NCBI GenBank assembly: GCA_943350635.1
Contig: CALRAI010000006.1
Span: 1 to 38,858 of the forward strand
Direction of reading: 5' to 3'
DNA length: 38,858 bases
DNA from: Candidatus Uhrbacteria bacterium
Lineage (GTDB): Bacteria; Patescibacteriota; Patescibacteriia; UBA9934
Shown: piece by piece, positions 29,897-38,448 of the stretch
How positions within the stretch are numbered: position 1 is the first letter of the stretch
Layout: the number at the start of each line of letters is the position of its first letter
Program-made: the position numbers and the translations under genes
The notes under the pieces: generated by a model
The model's database searches: none
What the model was told of the DNA's origin: nothing
The model's input: only the letters and a program-made list of their open reading frames with translations

Positions 29897-32800
29897 TTAT
29901 TGAAGATTCGAATCAATGGTTGGCACTGCACTTTCCTCCGTTCCCGGATCGTAGCTTGTGCTACTCGTAATCTCTTCTCCAAACTGATAATTGCTAAAGA
30001 ATGCATCGGAAATTCCATCCACTTTTTCTGCCCAATCGGTTCCATACAACGCTGCTGCAGTTGTTTCAGCATCGATAGGACGAAGCACGCCGCCTTTGGT
30101 AACTGCGTATACCTTGTTCATTGTATCAAACTTCACCAATCGAACTCCTGGGCGGTACACGATGTTTGTACCAATGATGAGCGACTTCATGAAGTCGTCA
30201 CTCACCACCACAATACTGTCAAAATCAGTAAACCATGTGAAATACGCATTCTCACTTGGGAACACATGGCGTGAACCGTCCACCGCGCTATAGAAATACA
30301 CCGCCTTACAAGGATCGTTCACGTCTGAGTTGCTATAACACGCGAGTTTAATCAAGTTTCCTGGCTCCGCCGCTGCACTGCTATTCGTAACCGATTCCAC
30401 TACTGGAACTATAGCTGCCTCCGCATCTTCCACCGTAATAAATGTTGAATCACCTTGTGTAGCATTCCCTGCCGCATCCTTACAATACGCATTCACCACA
30501 GCAGTTCCCGACTGTGTAAATGTATACAGGTACGATGCGGTGCCGTTGGCAACGGTCATTGCACCAACATCCACACTGTCCACATACAACTCACAGCTCG
30601 TTACGCCTTCACTATCCGAAACTGATGCAGACAACGTTGTTGCAACCGTAGCAATAGTAGACGATGGCGTAATTGCGCCAACGGTTGGAGCCACAGTATC
30701 TGTAAGTGTCTCCTCCGCAGCACTCACCACAACATCAACAGATCCACCAATACCATCGTTTCCTACAGCATCGATACAATCCGCATACACGGAGAATGTT
30801 CCCGCTTCAGCAAATGTATACGATCGGCTAAATGTTGGCGTTACAGTGTCGAGCGTCATATCACCTTGATTTGCATTATCGACGAACAAACTACACGAAC
30901 TCACGCCGGAGTCGTCGGCTGCAGAAACAGAGAACGTAACCGCAGAATTCTGCGTAGCAATCAACGGACTAACAGATCCAATAGTTGGAACGGTAAGATC
31001 ACCTGTTGCTTTTGCTACATCGAAGGTAGTTGCCTCCACACTTGCTCCCACATTTCCGGCTGCATCCACGCATCCAACATACACCGTGTGCGAACCGTCA
31101 GTTTTTACCGTAACACTTGCCGTTGCAATACCCACACTCAACGCCATGGATCCCGCGTCTTCCTTGTCCAAATACACCGTACATTTTGTCACGCCAATAT
31201 TATCGACATACGTTGCAGATACCGTTACTGGAGCATCGACTACTGCTGTTACCGCAGGAATTGTTCCCACAAGTGGTGCGGTGGTGTCCTTCTTATCCCC
31301 CACGCGAACGAACGCGACCTTACTTTTTCCTACATTCCCTGCAGCATCGGCACAGAAAATGATAATCGTGTGATCACCGATATTGATAAATGAATAATCA
31401 GCATAAACCGTGCCTTTATCAAGCGTCATCAATCCACGATCAACTTCGTCAAGAGAATAGGTACAGCTTGTTACCGCAACATTATCTGTTGCAATTGCAC
31501 CAATCCGAACGGGGATTCCCACCGTTGCATCCTTAGGAATTACCTTACCGATCATTGGTGCAAGAGTATCCGCTACAGAAGTTGTTGTTTCTGGTGCAGT
31601 GGTCGTTGTGGAAGTAGACGTTCCTGTAGTAGACGTCTCTGTTGTTGTCGATGTACCAGGGGTTGTGGTTGTTGATCCAGAATTTGTTGGAGTTGTCGTC
31701 GTTGAAGTAGTCGACTTCGCAGGAACAGACACCGTGGTTCCAGCAGCTGCGGCATCGGCTACTGCTACCGTTGCTTCAGCACCGATAGCACGATTCTTCG
31801 CTGCGTCGCTACACAATACCGTTGCAAAATACGATCCCGGCTTTGCAAATTTATACACTGCAGATGCTGCGCCATTTGCAACCAAAGCAGGAATCTTTGC
31901 CATTGGCGTTCTGCCAAACGCGATCGCAATCACACAACTCAATCCAGTTTCCCCACTGTCGTCGCTCACCGTTGCAGAAAACGTTGTCGCAACTCCAGTG
32001 GTGGTTTGTATTGGAGTAACTGATCCAACAACAGGCACCGTCACATCGGACGAGGTCGACGGAGTTGTAGTTGTAGTGGTTGTTGCTGGAGTTTGTGTTG
32101 TTGTCGTTGAATCTGTCGTCGTCGTTGATGCAGGAGTTGTTCCTGTTTCCGTAGTCGTAGTGGAACCGGTTGCTGGGGTAGTGGAAGTATCCGTTGTCGT
32201 TGTACTATTTGTTGTCGTTCCTGTTCCTGTTGCTGGCGTGGTTGTGGACGCTGCACTCACGGTGATGGCTACCGGCTTTCCTTTTGCCGAGGTACCAGCG
32301 CTGTCGGTACACGCGGCGAACGCGGTATACACACCAGCTTTCTTAAACGTAAAGTCGATAGTTGCAATAGTAATGGCTGGGAGTGCCTTTGTTGTCATTG
32401 CAAAAGTGCTTATTACCTTATCGCTATTAGTTAACACAAGCGTACACACCATACCGTCGAGCGTCGTAGCCCCAGATATTGGTGCTTTCAAAGAAACTAC
32501 CGTGCCAACCGTTGCGAGCACTGGCGTGAGCTGACCAACAGCAAGCACTGTGTCTGTTGCTGTTGACGTTTGCTCAGTTGAAGACGTAGGGGTTTGTGTT
32601 GTTGTGGTAGTAGTTCCTGTAGTTGGTGTTTGAGTGGTTGTCGATGCCGCCGCAGATACAACAACATCAACCGATGTGCTGACCCCCTTATTCTTTGCAG
32701 CATCCAAACACGTCATCACTGCACCATATGTGCCGGCAACCTTAAATGTTTTTTCTACCAAAGCCACCATTGTTCCACTACTTTGCTGCAACGTTGCCGC

Positions 32801-34648
32801 GGCCCTCACAACAGCTCCCGTGCTATCGGTAAGCACTAAACCACACGAGACAACTGCTACATCGTCAGAAACGACTGAGGCTAATTTTACCAACGTACCA
32901 ACAGTCGCAATCAACGGAGATACCGCACCAACGCTTGGTGCAAGCGTATCTGTTGTTGATGTCGTTCCTGCAGGAGTGGTTGTTTGCGTATTCGTAGTGG
33001 ATCCCGTTGTTGGTGTGGTGGTAGTGGTAGTTGTTGTGGTCGTGGTCGTGGTTCCTGTAGTTGGCGTTTGAGTGGTGGTGGTTGCCGCTGCAGACACAAC
33101 GATATTAACCGATGTGCTGGTTCCCGAGTTCTTCGCAGCGTCCAAACACGTCATTACCGCACCATACGTGCCAGCAACCTTAAATGTTTTTTCTACCAAT
33201 GCCATCATCGTTCCCGTGCCCTGCTGCACTGTTGCCGCGACCTTCACAACAGTTCCCGTGCTATCAGTAAGCGCCAATCCACAGGATACAACTGCTACAT
33301 CGTCAGAAACAGCAGAAACCAGCTTCACTGCAGTACCCACAATAGCGACCAATGGAGACACCGCACTCACTTTTGGCGCAAGAGTATCTGTTGTTGATGT
33401 GGTCGTCGTGGTAGGCGCAGTTCCTCCGGGAGTGGTGGTCTGCGTCGTTGTTGTGGTTGATGCTGCGGCAGATACAACCACTGTTACCGATTTTCCTGCA
33501 CCAGTATTGCCGGCAGGATCTTTACAGCCAACCAGGGCCCCATAACTTCCAGAATCCTTAAAAGTATAGGAAAGGCTCGCGGTAGTTGCGGCGGCAAGCG
33601 CTGTTACCGTCATTGCTGTTTTCTCTACCGTTCCCGCACTATTCGTAAGAATGAAAAAACAGGAGGAAATCCCATTCGAGTCAGAAACCGTAGTAGAAAA
33701 TGTTTGTGCAGTACCAACAGTCGCAACCAAAGGAGAAACAACGCCAACCGTTGGACCAGTCGTATCAATTGTATTCGACGTTGTTGTTGATGTTGATGGA
33801 AGTACCGGAGAAACAGTTGTGCTCGTGGACGTTGAAGCAGCAGCGCTCACAACAATGCTTGTTGCTACGCTATTTCCACGATTTCCAGAAGGATCCGCAC
33901 ATCCGACTAACGCACTTACCGTTCCTGCCTCCGTAAATGTATGCGAAAACGAGGCCGACGTTACTCCTGCAACGCTCGTTGCGAGCGTCATCGTTTTTTT
34001 AACTGATGTCTGGGAACTGTTCGTCAAAATCAACGAGCACGATGACACACTCACATCATCTGATACTGTTGCTGAAATACTCACCGCAGTTCCAACCGTT
34101 GCCGTACTTGGAGTAACAGTGCCGATCGTTGGCGCGGTGGTATCGGCAGCAGTCGTTGTAGCAGCAGAAACAACCACCACGACTGTACTTCCTTGGGTTG
34201 CATTGCCCATAGGATCTTTACACGCTGCAGAAGCAACATATTTTCCAGCATCTTTAAATGTATAGGATGCACTTGCGGTTGTTACCGCAGCAAGCGCTGT
34301 TACCGTCATCGCAGTGCGCGTCGTCACCTGAGCACTATTCACAAGAATCAACAGACAAGAAGACACGGTACCACTCCCATCGGAAACTGTTGCGGAAAAC
34401 GTTGCCGCAGTACCCACAATTGCAACACGAGGAGCAACAACACTTACCACAGGACCAGTCGTATCAATAGTCGCGGTTGATCCGGTTGTCGGCAACGTTG
34501 AAAGACTTGTTGACGAACTTACCGTCGTTGTTGTGGAAGTTGTGGTCGTATCCGTTGATATTGGGATTGATAACGCCTGAGCAAAGTGCGGTGCGGGAAA
34601 CAGTGTCAACACAAGCAGTATTCCCGTCACCAATTTTCCAACAGACAT
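29897..34648 (-). CDS. giant secreted/surface protein with 11 Ig-like repeats and Thr-rich linkers
   Basis: The 1583-aa product begins with a signal peptide (MSVGKLVTGILLVLTLFPAPHFAQA). Eleven Ig-like modules of about 85-90 aa follow, each opening with DTxxPxVGxVxP and carrying a conserved Cys pair (SSC.L near the start, C.D..GN near the end), which suggests one disulfide per module. The first eight are separated by Thr/Ser-rich linkers of up to about 40 residues. The last ~170 residues form a different domain (VYFYSAVDGSRHVFPS, YRPGVRLVKFDT, VYAVTKGGVLRPI, SDAFFSNYQFG) of a type I associate with CPR secreted proteins. Modules 4 and 5 are nearly identical at the DNA level. A role in adhesion or surface coating is inferred. 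ATG 34648 replaces the track start 28 codons upstream. Confidence 0.85.
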   Translation of the reverse strand: MSVGKLVTGILLVLTLFPAPHFAQALSIPISTDTTTTSTTTTVSSSTSLSTLPTTGSTATIDTTGPVVSVVAPRVAIVGTAATFSATVSDGSGTVSSCLLILVNSAQVTTRTAMTVTALAAVTTASASYTFKDAGKYVASAACKDPMGNATQGSTVVVVVSAATTTAADTTAPTIGTVTPSTATVGTAVSISATVSDDVSVSSCSLILTNSSQTSVKKTMTLATSVAGVTSASFSHTFTEAGTVSALVGCADPSGNRGNSVATSIVVSAAASTSTSTTVSPVLPSTSTTTSNTIDTTGPTVGVVSPLVATVGTAQTFSTTVSDSNGISSCFFILTNSAGTVEKTAMTVTALAAATTASLSYTFKDSGSYGALVGCKDPAGNTGAGKSVTVVVSAAASTTTTTQTTTPGGTAPTTTTTSTTDTLAPKVSAVSPLVAIVGTAVKLVSAVSDDVAVVSCGLALTDSTGTVVKVAATVQQGTGTMMALVEKTFKVAGTYGAVMTCLDAAKNSGTSTSVNIVVSAAATTTTQTPTTGTTTTTTTTTTTTTPTTGSTTNTQTTTPAGTTSTTDTLAPSVGAVSPLIATVGTLVKLASVVSDDVAVVSCGLVLTDSTGAVVRAAATLQQSSGTMVALVEKTFKVAGTYGAVMTCLDAAKNKGVSTSVDVVVSAAASTTTQTPTTGTTTTTTQTPTSSTEQTSTATDTVLAVGQLTPVLATVGTVVSLKAPISGATTLDGMVCTLVLTNSDKVISTFAMTTKALPAITIATIDFTFKKAGVYTAFAACTDSAGTSAKGKPVAITVSAASTTTPATGTGTTTNSTTTTDTSTTPATGSTTTTETGTTPASTTTTDSTTTTQTPATTTTTTTPSTSSDVTVPVVGSVTPIQTTTGVATTFSATVSDDSGETGLSCVIAIAFGRTPMAKIPALVANGAASAVYKFAKPGSYFATVLCSDAAKNRAIGAEATVAVADAAAAGTTVSVPAKSTTSTTTTPTNSGSTTTTPGTSTTTETSTTGTSTSTTTTAPETTTSVADTLAPMIGKVIPKDATVGIPVRIGAIATDNVAVTSCTYSLDEVDRGLMTLDKGTVYADYSFINIGDHTIIIFCADAAGNVGKSKVAFVRVGDKKDTTAPLVGTIPAVTAVVDAPVTVSATYVDNIGVTKCTVYLDKEDAGSMALSVGIATASVTVKTDGSHTVYVGCVDAAGNVGASVEATTFDVAKATGDLTVPTIGSVSPLIATQNSAVTFSVSAADDSGVSSCSLFVDNANQGDMTLDTVTPTFSRSYTFAEAGTFSVYADCIDAVGNDGIGGSVDVVVSAAEETLTDTVAPTVGAITPSSTIATVATTLSASVSDSEGVTSCELYVDSVDVGAMTVANGTASYLYTFTQSGTAVVNAYCKDAAGNATQGDSTFITVEDAEAAIVPVVESVTNSSAAAEPGNLIKLACYSNSDVNDPCKAVYFYSAVDGSRHVFPSENAYFTWFTDFDSIVVVSDDFMKSLIIGTNIVYRPGVRLVKFDTMNKVYAVTKGGVLRPIDAETTAAALYGTDWAEKVDGISDAFFSNYQFGEEITSSTSYDPGTEESAVPTIDSNLQ

Positions 34649-34732
34649 AAAAGCCAAAGATAAATATTGGCACAAGTATACCGCGGAAAGTTTTCGTGGA
34701 CGGAAAGTTATCAACGAAGGCATGCAATGCAA

Positions 34733-34762
34733 AAACTCCTCATCAAAAGACGAGGAGTTTTT
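34733..34762. terminator. terminator of tRNA-Gly
   Basis: AAAAACTCCTC-atcaaaaga-GAGGAGTTTTT directly follows the tRNA-Gly CCA end on the minus strand and precedes the giant gene. Confidence 0.85.
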
Positions 34763-34763
34763 G

Positions 34764-34838
34764 TGGAGCGGGTAGAGGGAGTCGAACCCTCATCGCAAGT
34801 TTGGAAAACTCGAATAATAACCGCTATACGATACCCGC
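34764..34838 (-). tRNA. tRNA-Gly (TCC)
   Basis: This 75-nt minus-strand gene has acceptor GCGGGTA/TACCCGC, anticodon stem CGAGT/ACTTG (one G.T) with loop TTTCCAA (anticodon TCC), T arm GAGGG-TTCGACT-CCCTC and encoded CCA. The D arm is A/T-rich and weakly paired. Confidence 0.93.
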
Positions 34839-34854
34839 AAAGATATGCGCAAGT

Positions 34855-34883
34855 AGTGTAGCAAACATGCGAATGATTGAAAA
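34855..34883 (-). promoter_or_regulatory. tRNA-Gly promoter
   Basis: On the minus strand: TTTTCA, 17-bp spacer, TACACT, ending about 17 nt before the tRNA. Its -35 region overlaps that of the divergent promoter at 34877-34905. Confidence 0.5.
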
Positions 34884-34905
34884 GAAGCAGCTCCCATGCT
34901 AGGAT
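34877..34905 (+). promoter_or_regulatory. promoter of the histidine-phosphatase-like pair
   Basis: TTGAAA, 17-bp spacer, TAGGAT. The leader is about 16 nt and includes the Shine-Dalgarno TAGGAGG. Confidence 0.6.
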
Positions 34906-34927
34906 TTTTCGGCCTTAGGAGGCATTC

Positions 34928-35371
34928 ATGACCCGTGTCGTCGTTCTTCATCTCCTGTGTCCTGGCGAAATTCAGGAACACCGTCACACACCGCTCGGCA
35001 AGGATCAGGTGCTCACCGCCGTTGGCCGACATCTGCACGACATCACCCTGGACGCCGCATATTGCAGTGACATGCTCGCCACCAAAGAAGCGGTCGAGAT
35101 CGTGCTCCAGCAGCGCGACGACAACCTGAACCCTGTTCAGCAGGACTGGTGCGTCGAATCGCTCACGCGCATCGCCACCGTTGTCACGAGCAACGTCGCT
35201 CACAACGATGAGATGCGACGCAAGCCTTGGCACGTGCTTGTTGGGCACAAAACGGAACACCTGGGCGAAGCAGACATCATGCAGTACACACTTCGTCACA
35301 ACGGCAACGAATGGCGGCTCATCTCGTCCATCCATATCCGTTGCCCGCAGGTGATTCGGAGCACCTCATGA
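34928..35371 (+). CDS. degenerate histidine-phosphatase-like protein
   Basis: The 147-aa product keeps the outline of the histidine phosphatase superfamily: a first strand VVVLHLLCPGE, HTPLGKDQVLTAVGRHL equivalent to the T..G..QA helix, AYCSDMLATKEAVEIVL equivalent to the S.L.RA..TA helix, and VLVGHKTEHLGE at the place of the second active-site His. The RHG triad is replaced by LHL, so the catalytic phosphohistidine is doubtful. It has a strong Shine-Dalgarno (AGGAGG, 5 nt spacing) and overlaps the next, better conserved family member by 4 nt. A regulatory or partner-subunit role is possible; this is inference. Confidence 0.6.
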   Translation: MTRVVVLHLLCPGEIQEHRHTPLGKDQVLTAVGRHLHDITLDAAYCSDMLATKEAVEIVLQQRDDNLNPVQQDWCVESLTRIATVVTSNVAHNDEMRRKPWHVLVGHKTEHLGEADIMQYTLRHNGNEWRLISSIHIRCPQVIRSTS

Positions 35372-35982
35372 TCGCTCGATTCCTCATTGCTCGCCACGCG
35401 CAACCCACGAAGGACGAGCAAGATCTCACGGATCTCGGTCGGGACCAGGCCGCAGCTACTGCGGATGCTCACCTTCGTGAATACACGTACTTCGATAGTC
35501 TGGCATGGAGCGGCATGGCGCGCACACAGCGCACCCTCATTGGCGGACTTCTGTCGCGATGCAGCCGCATGGACGGCATGCACGAAGAATCCGAGCTCGG
35601 GTACAAGAACTCGTTCTTCGACCCCGATATTCCAGCGCGCCTCAAGTCACCAACCATCGATGCAAACGCAGCAAAGGCGCTCTACGATGCTCACGGCATG
35701 AGTGCGGTGTACCGGTTCCGACTGCTTTCGTTCATGGAGCGCACCATCCGGGAGCACTTCCTGGACAAGCACGTTCCGGCTCAGGCGCGCGACATCACGT
35801 GCCTGTGGGTTTCCCACGGCGGCGTGATTGAATCCATCGTGAATCCCGATATCAGCAAAGTGCCAGTGATTGGTCATGCCGACATCCTCCGGGTGGAATG
35901 GGTCGTGCAAGGGCTGAACGGCCAGATCACGTATCGCATGAGCACCACGGAGATTCTCCGCTGCCCAATCCGCACACCGTAG
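35368..35982 (+). CDS. histidine phosphatase superfamily protein
   Basis: The 204-aa protein has the phosphoglycerate-mutase-like pattern: the N-terminal active-site segment FLIARHAQPT (RHG reads RHA), DLTDLGRDQAAATA, SLAWSGMARTQRTLIG for the third conserved segment, and the second His in LWVSHGGVIESIV. These enzymes remove or move phosphates via a phosphohistidine; substrates range from sugars to protein phosphohistidines, so none can be named. ATG 35368 is inside the track ORF and overlaps the previous stop (ATGA). A GC-rich terminator follows. Confidence 0.8.
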   Translation: MIARFLIARHAQPTKDEQDLTDLGRDQAAATADAHLREYTYFDSLAWSGMARTQRTLIGGLLSRCSRMDGMHEESELGYKNSFFDPDIPARLKSPTIDANAAKALYDAHGMSAVYRFRLLSFMERTIREHFLDKHVPAQARDITCLWVSHGGVIESIVNPDISKVPVIGHADILRVEWVVQGLNGQITYRMSTTEILRCPIRTP

Positions 35983-36010
35983 CGTCAGCTCCCACCAACG
36001 CCACAACGAC

Positions 36011-36045
36011 AACGACCCCAGCTCACGCAGAGCCGGGGTCGTTTG
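36011..36045 (+). terminator. GC-rich terminator of the phosphatase pair
   Basis: AACGACCCC-aGCTC-acgca-GAGCc-GGGGTCGTTT, a strong stem with a short T run. Confidence 0.8.
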
Positions 36046-36066
36046 CATAAATACAGTTCGAGGATT

Positions 36067-36216
36067 ATGGTGACTGTACGGGACATACCTCCCGTTTCAT
36101 TCTTAGCGAAAACCCATATGGACAACTGCTCCAAGTGCGGCATGGCGCTCAAAGTGGGAAAATGCAGTGGATGCGACAAGATGCCAAATGAGTGTGCCTG
36201 CGAGTCCAAGGCCTAG
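36067..36216 (+). CDS. 49-aa zinc-ribbon-like microprotein
   Basis: This ORF is below the track cutoff. The C-terminal 32 residues hold six cysteines as CSKCG, CSGC and CAC, a compact zinc-binding layout. Start options are ATG 36067 (GAGG 3 nt upstream) or ATG 36118, which would give only the Cys-rich part. A terminator follows at 36231. No family is recognised. Confidence 0.6.
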   Translation: MVTVRDIPPVSFLAKTHMDNCSKCGMALKVGKCSGCDKMPNECACESKA

Positions 36217-36230
36217 ATGTAAAACATTGA

Positions 36231-36259
36231 AGAAGAACCACTGCATGTGGTTCTTTTTT
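36231..36259. terminator. terminator
   Basis: AAGAACCAC-tgcat-GTGGTTCTTTTTT lies between the microprotein gene and the convergent PEP-utilising gene. Confidence 0.85.
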
Positions 36260-36282
36260 ATTCAACAACCCATACTTCGACA

Positions 36283-37473
36283 TTAACCAATAATACGAAT
36301 GCCTCCAGAGTTCGCATCAGCTTCAATCATCACCCCATCGACAATCGATTCCAAAAGTTCTTTCACATTCGTCACGCACGGTTTACCCAGCTCGCGACAC
36401 ACAATTGCCGCATGACACAAAATACCGCCCCACGCCGTTACTACTCCCCCAGCTTTCATCATCAATGGGAGAAAATCCGGTGTGGTCATATCGGTGACGA
36501 GAATATCACCGAGTTCGATATCGGCGCCTGCAATATCAGCGGCTCGGATCACCCGAGCTCGGGCGGTGACGGAGCCGGGGGAGCCGATTTGGCCACGGAG
36601 TTTACCTACGAGAGATTCTTCACGTTCGTTCAAGATGACTGAAGGTTCTTTTCCCTCCACTATAATAGTTTGAATACGTTCTTTTCCGTCATTCTGAGCG
36701 CATGCGAAGAGTCTCTCGTCGGTTACTTCATTCGCATACACCTCTCCAAGAATCCGATTCCAGTCGATGAACCAGGTTCCGAATTGTTTTGACGAAGCAG
36801 TTTCGAAATACCCACAAAGATATTCCCCAAAAAACTTCGCATCGAATTCGACAACAAGCTTTTCGCGAACCGCAAGATCAGTAACACGCAGCATACCGAT
36901 CACTTCGAGAAGATGATTTTCAGCATCTTCATTTCTCGGGCTCGTCTCAATCGATGTCCCGTTCCATGAAAACGTGATCGGCTCCGTTCCTTCGTCGTAG
37001 AACCCTTGAGTCAATTGATTATGCGAGCCAGCAACAATCTGACCGAACGCACCGTGTTGGTTGACGACAAAAATCGTACTCCACACATGATCGGCAGGAT
37101 GCGGCACAAAATCTGCCTTGTATTTTTCTGGATCGATCTCTTGCAACGCAAACCACTTCATCGATTCTGCAATCGATGCTCCTCGTGTACGAAGCTTCGG
37201 CAATGCAGGATCGATCGGAATTAATCGCAACGCACACGATTCTTCACCCCGCGTTTCCAAAAACTCCACAAACCTTGGCGACGAATTCACAATCTCACTC
37301 GCCAGAAATTGCGTAGGCCGATCAAAAGGCAAACCAAAAAGTTCATTCAACACCGCCAATCTTTCCCGCTTCTCATTATCCTCCTTCCGATGCGCCTCCA
37401 CATTCTTCAATCCCATTCGCTGAAACCATTCCGTTAACGAGATTTGTGTTTTGTAGAGGGTAGAGAGGTCCAT
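36283..37473 (-). CDS. PEP-utilising (phosphohistidine) domain protein, second half of a split PEP-synthase-like system
   Basis: The last ~110 residues of this 396-aa protein are the swivelling phosphohistidine domain of PEP synthase/PPDK: GDILVTDMTTPDFLPLMMKAGGVVT, then GGILCHAAIVCRELGKPCV with the phospho-accepting His. The first ~280 residues are not recognised; they have mixed alpha/beta content and may be a reduced second lobe. The PEP-binding TIM barrel is absent. It starts 2 nt after the ATP-grasp gene, so together they contain the ATP-grasp and His modules of a three-domain phosphotransferase, the same module set as rifampin phosphotransferase-like enzymes. The acceptor substrate is unknown. 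ATG 37473 is preferred to the track start, which overlaps the upstream gene. Confidence 0.75.
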   Translation of the reverse strand: MDLSTLYKTQISLTEWFQRMGLKNVEAHRKEDNEKRERLAVLNELFGLPFDRPTQFLASEIVNSSPRFVEFLETRGEESCALRLIPIDPALPKLRTRGASIAESMKWFALQEIDPEKYKADFVPHPADHVWSTIFVVNQHGAFGQIVAGSHNQLTQGFYDEGTEPITFSWNGTSIETSPRNEDAENHLLEVIGMLRVTDLAVREKLVVEFDAKFFGEYLCGYFETASSKQFGTWFIDWNRILGEVYANEVTDERLFACAQNDGKERIQTIIVEGKEPSVILNEREESLVGKLRGQIGSPGSVTARARVIRAADIAGADIELGDILVTDMTTPDFLPLMMKAGGVVTAWGGILCHAAIVCRELGKPCVTNVKELLESIVDGVMIEADANSGGIRIIG

Positions 37474-37475
37474 AT

Positions 37476-38414
37476 TTACAACGTCGTAATTGGTCTGCTT
37501 TGGAGGATATAGAACTCCCCCGCTTCCATGCCCCATTCGATGTCGCAGGGGAAGCCGTAGTGTTTTTCGATGAGGACGCAGAGATTGCCGATGACTTCGA
37601 TTTGCTTGGCGTGGAGCTTTGGAGCTTCGCGCTTATCCGACGGAACGTTAACCGTTTCGTTGCCATGTTCCCCGCGAACCAACATCGTTTCTTGTTCCGA
37701 CGTGTAGTTTTCAATAATGACATTCGTTTTCTTACTGACGATGTACGAATCCGGCGTCACGATTCCGCCAACAATAAATTCGCCAAGTCCCCAGCATGCT
37801 TCGATGATCATTTGATCGTGATCCTTCGTGACTGGGTGAACGGTGAACGCAATTCCCGCAACATCGGACTGCACCATCTTCTGAACAACAACTGCAACAG
37901 AAACGTGCGTCTCTCGCATTCCCTTTTCCATTCTATAAACGATCGCTCTTGGCGTGAACAAACTCGCCCAACACTTCTTGACGTTGCCGAGCAGGTTCTT
38001 CTCCGTGGTATTCAAATAACTCTCAAGCTCCCCCGCCCAGCTCGCCGTCGATGAATCTTCCGCAGTTGCCGATGATCGAACAGCGACAAATTCAGAATCA
38101 AGCGCCGCAAACGCGATGAGAATTTCTTCCTCAAGATCCTTCGGGAATCGCGCGTCGTGAATCAAATCATGCAACACCCTGGAAGCTCGTTCAACCGATG
38201 CTACATCTTCGTAATTCACCTTATTCAATTGTGCCTCGACCTCGGCCTTGAGTTCAGTCTCAATAAGGAACCGATCAAATGCATCCCGCAACACTACAAA
38301 CCCCGGCGGAACAGGAATTCCCGCCTGTGTCATTTCTCCCAATGATGCACCTTTACCGCCAGCGAGATGGACATCGTGCTTGTTTAATGACCTAAAAACA
38401 CGTACAAATTCCAT
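37476..38414 (-). CDS. PEP synthase/PPDK N-terminal ATP-grasp domain protein
   Basis: The 312-aa protein corresponds to the PPDK_N nucleotide-binding domain: the N-terminal GGKGASLGEMTQAGIPVPPGF, AVRSSATAEDSSTASWAGELESYL, YRMEKG...VAVVVQKMV, AGIAFTVHPVT and the C-terminal DIEWGMEAGEFYILQSRPI. In full-length PEP synthase (about 780 aa) this domain transfers phosphate from ATP to the mobile histidine, which here is on the next gene. The clean ILQSRPITTL ending followed by TAA, and the conserved motifs, argue for a true split rather than a sequencing break. It is divergent from the partial gene at 38449. Confidence 0.88.
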   Translation of the reverse strand: MEFVRVFRSLNKHDVHLAGGKGASLGEMTQAGIPVPPGFVVLRDAFDRFLIETELKAEVEAQLNKVNYEDVASVERASRVLHDLIHDARFPKDLEEEILIAFAALDSEFVAVRSSATAEDSSTASWAGELESYLNTTEKNLLGNVKKCWASLFTPRAIVYRMEKGMRETHVSVAVVVQKMVQSDVAGIAFTVHPVTKDHDQMIIEACWGLGEFIVGGIVTPDSYIVSKKTNVIIENYTSEQETMLVRGEHGNETVNVPSDKREAPKLHAKQIEVIGNLCVLIEKHYGFPCDIEWGMEAGEFYILQSRPITTL

Positions 38415-38448
38415 AGGAGAAGCAAAATTTCTTTAATGGAATTCTACT

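Noticed and set aside
31599-32534. 311-aa plus-strand ORF, very Val-rich, and similar ones at 32634-34265
   Set aside because: They are antisense shadows of the Thr-rich linkers and Ig repeats of the giant minus-strand gene (ACN codons read back as GTN/GTT).
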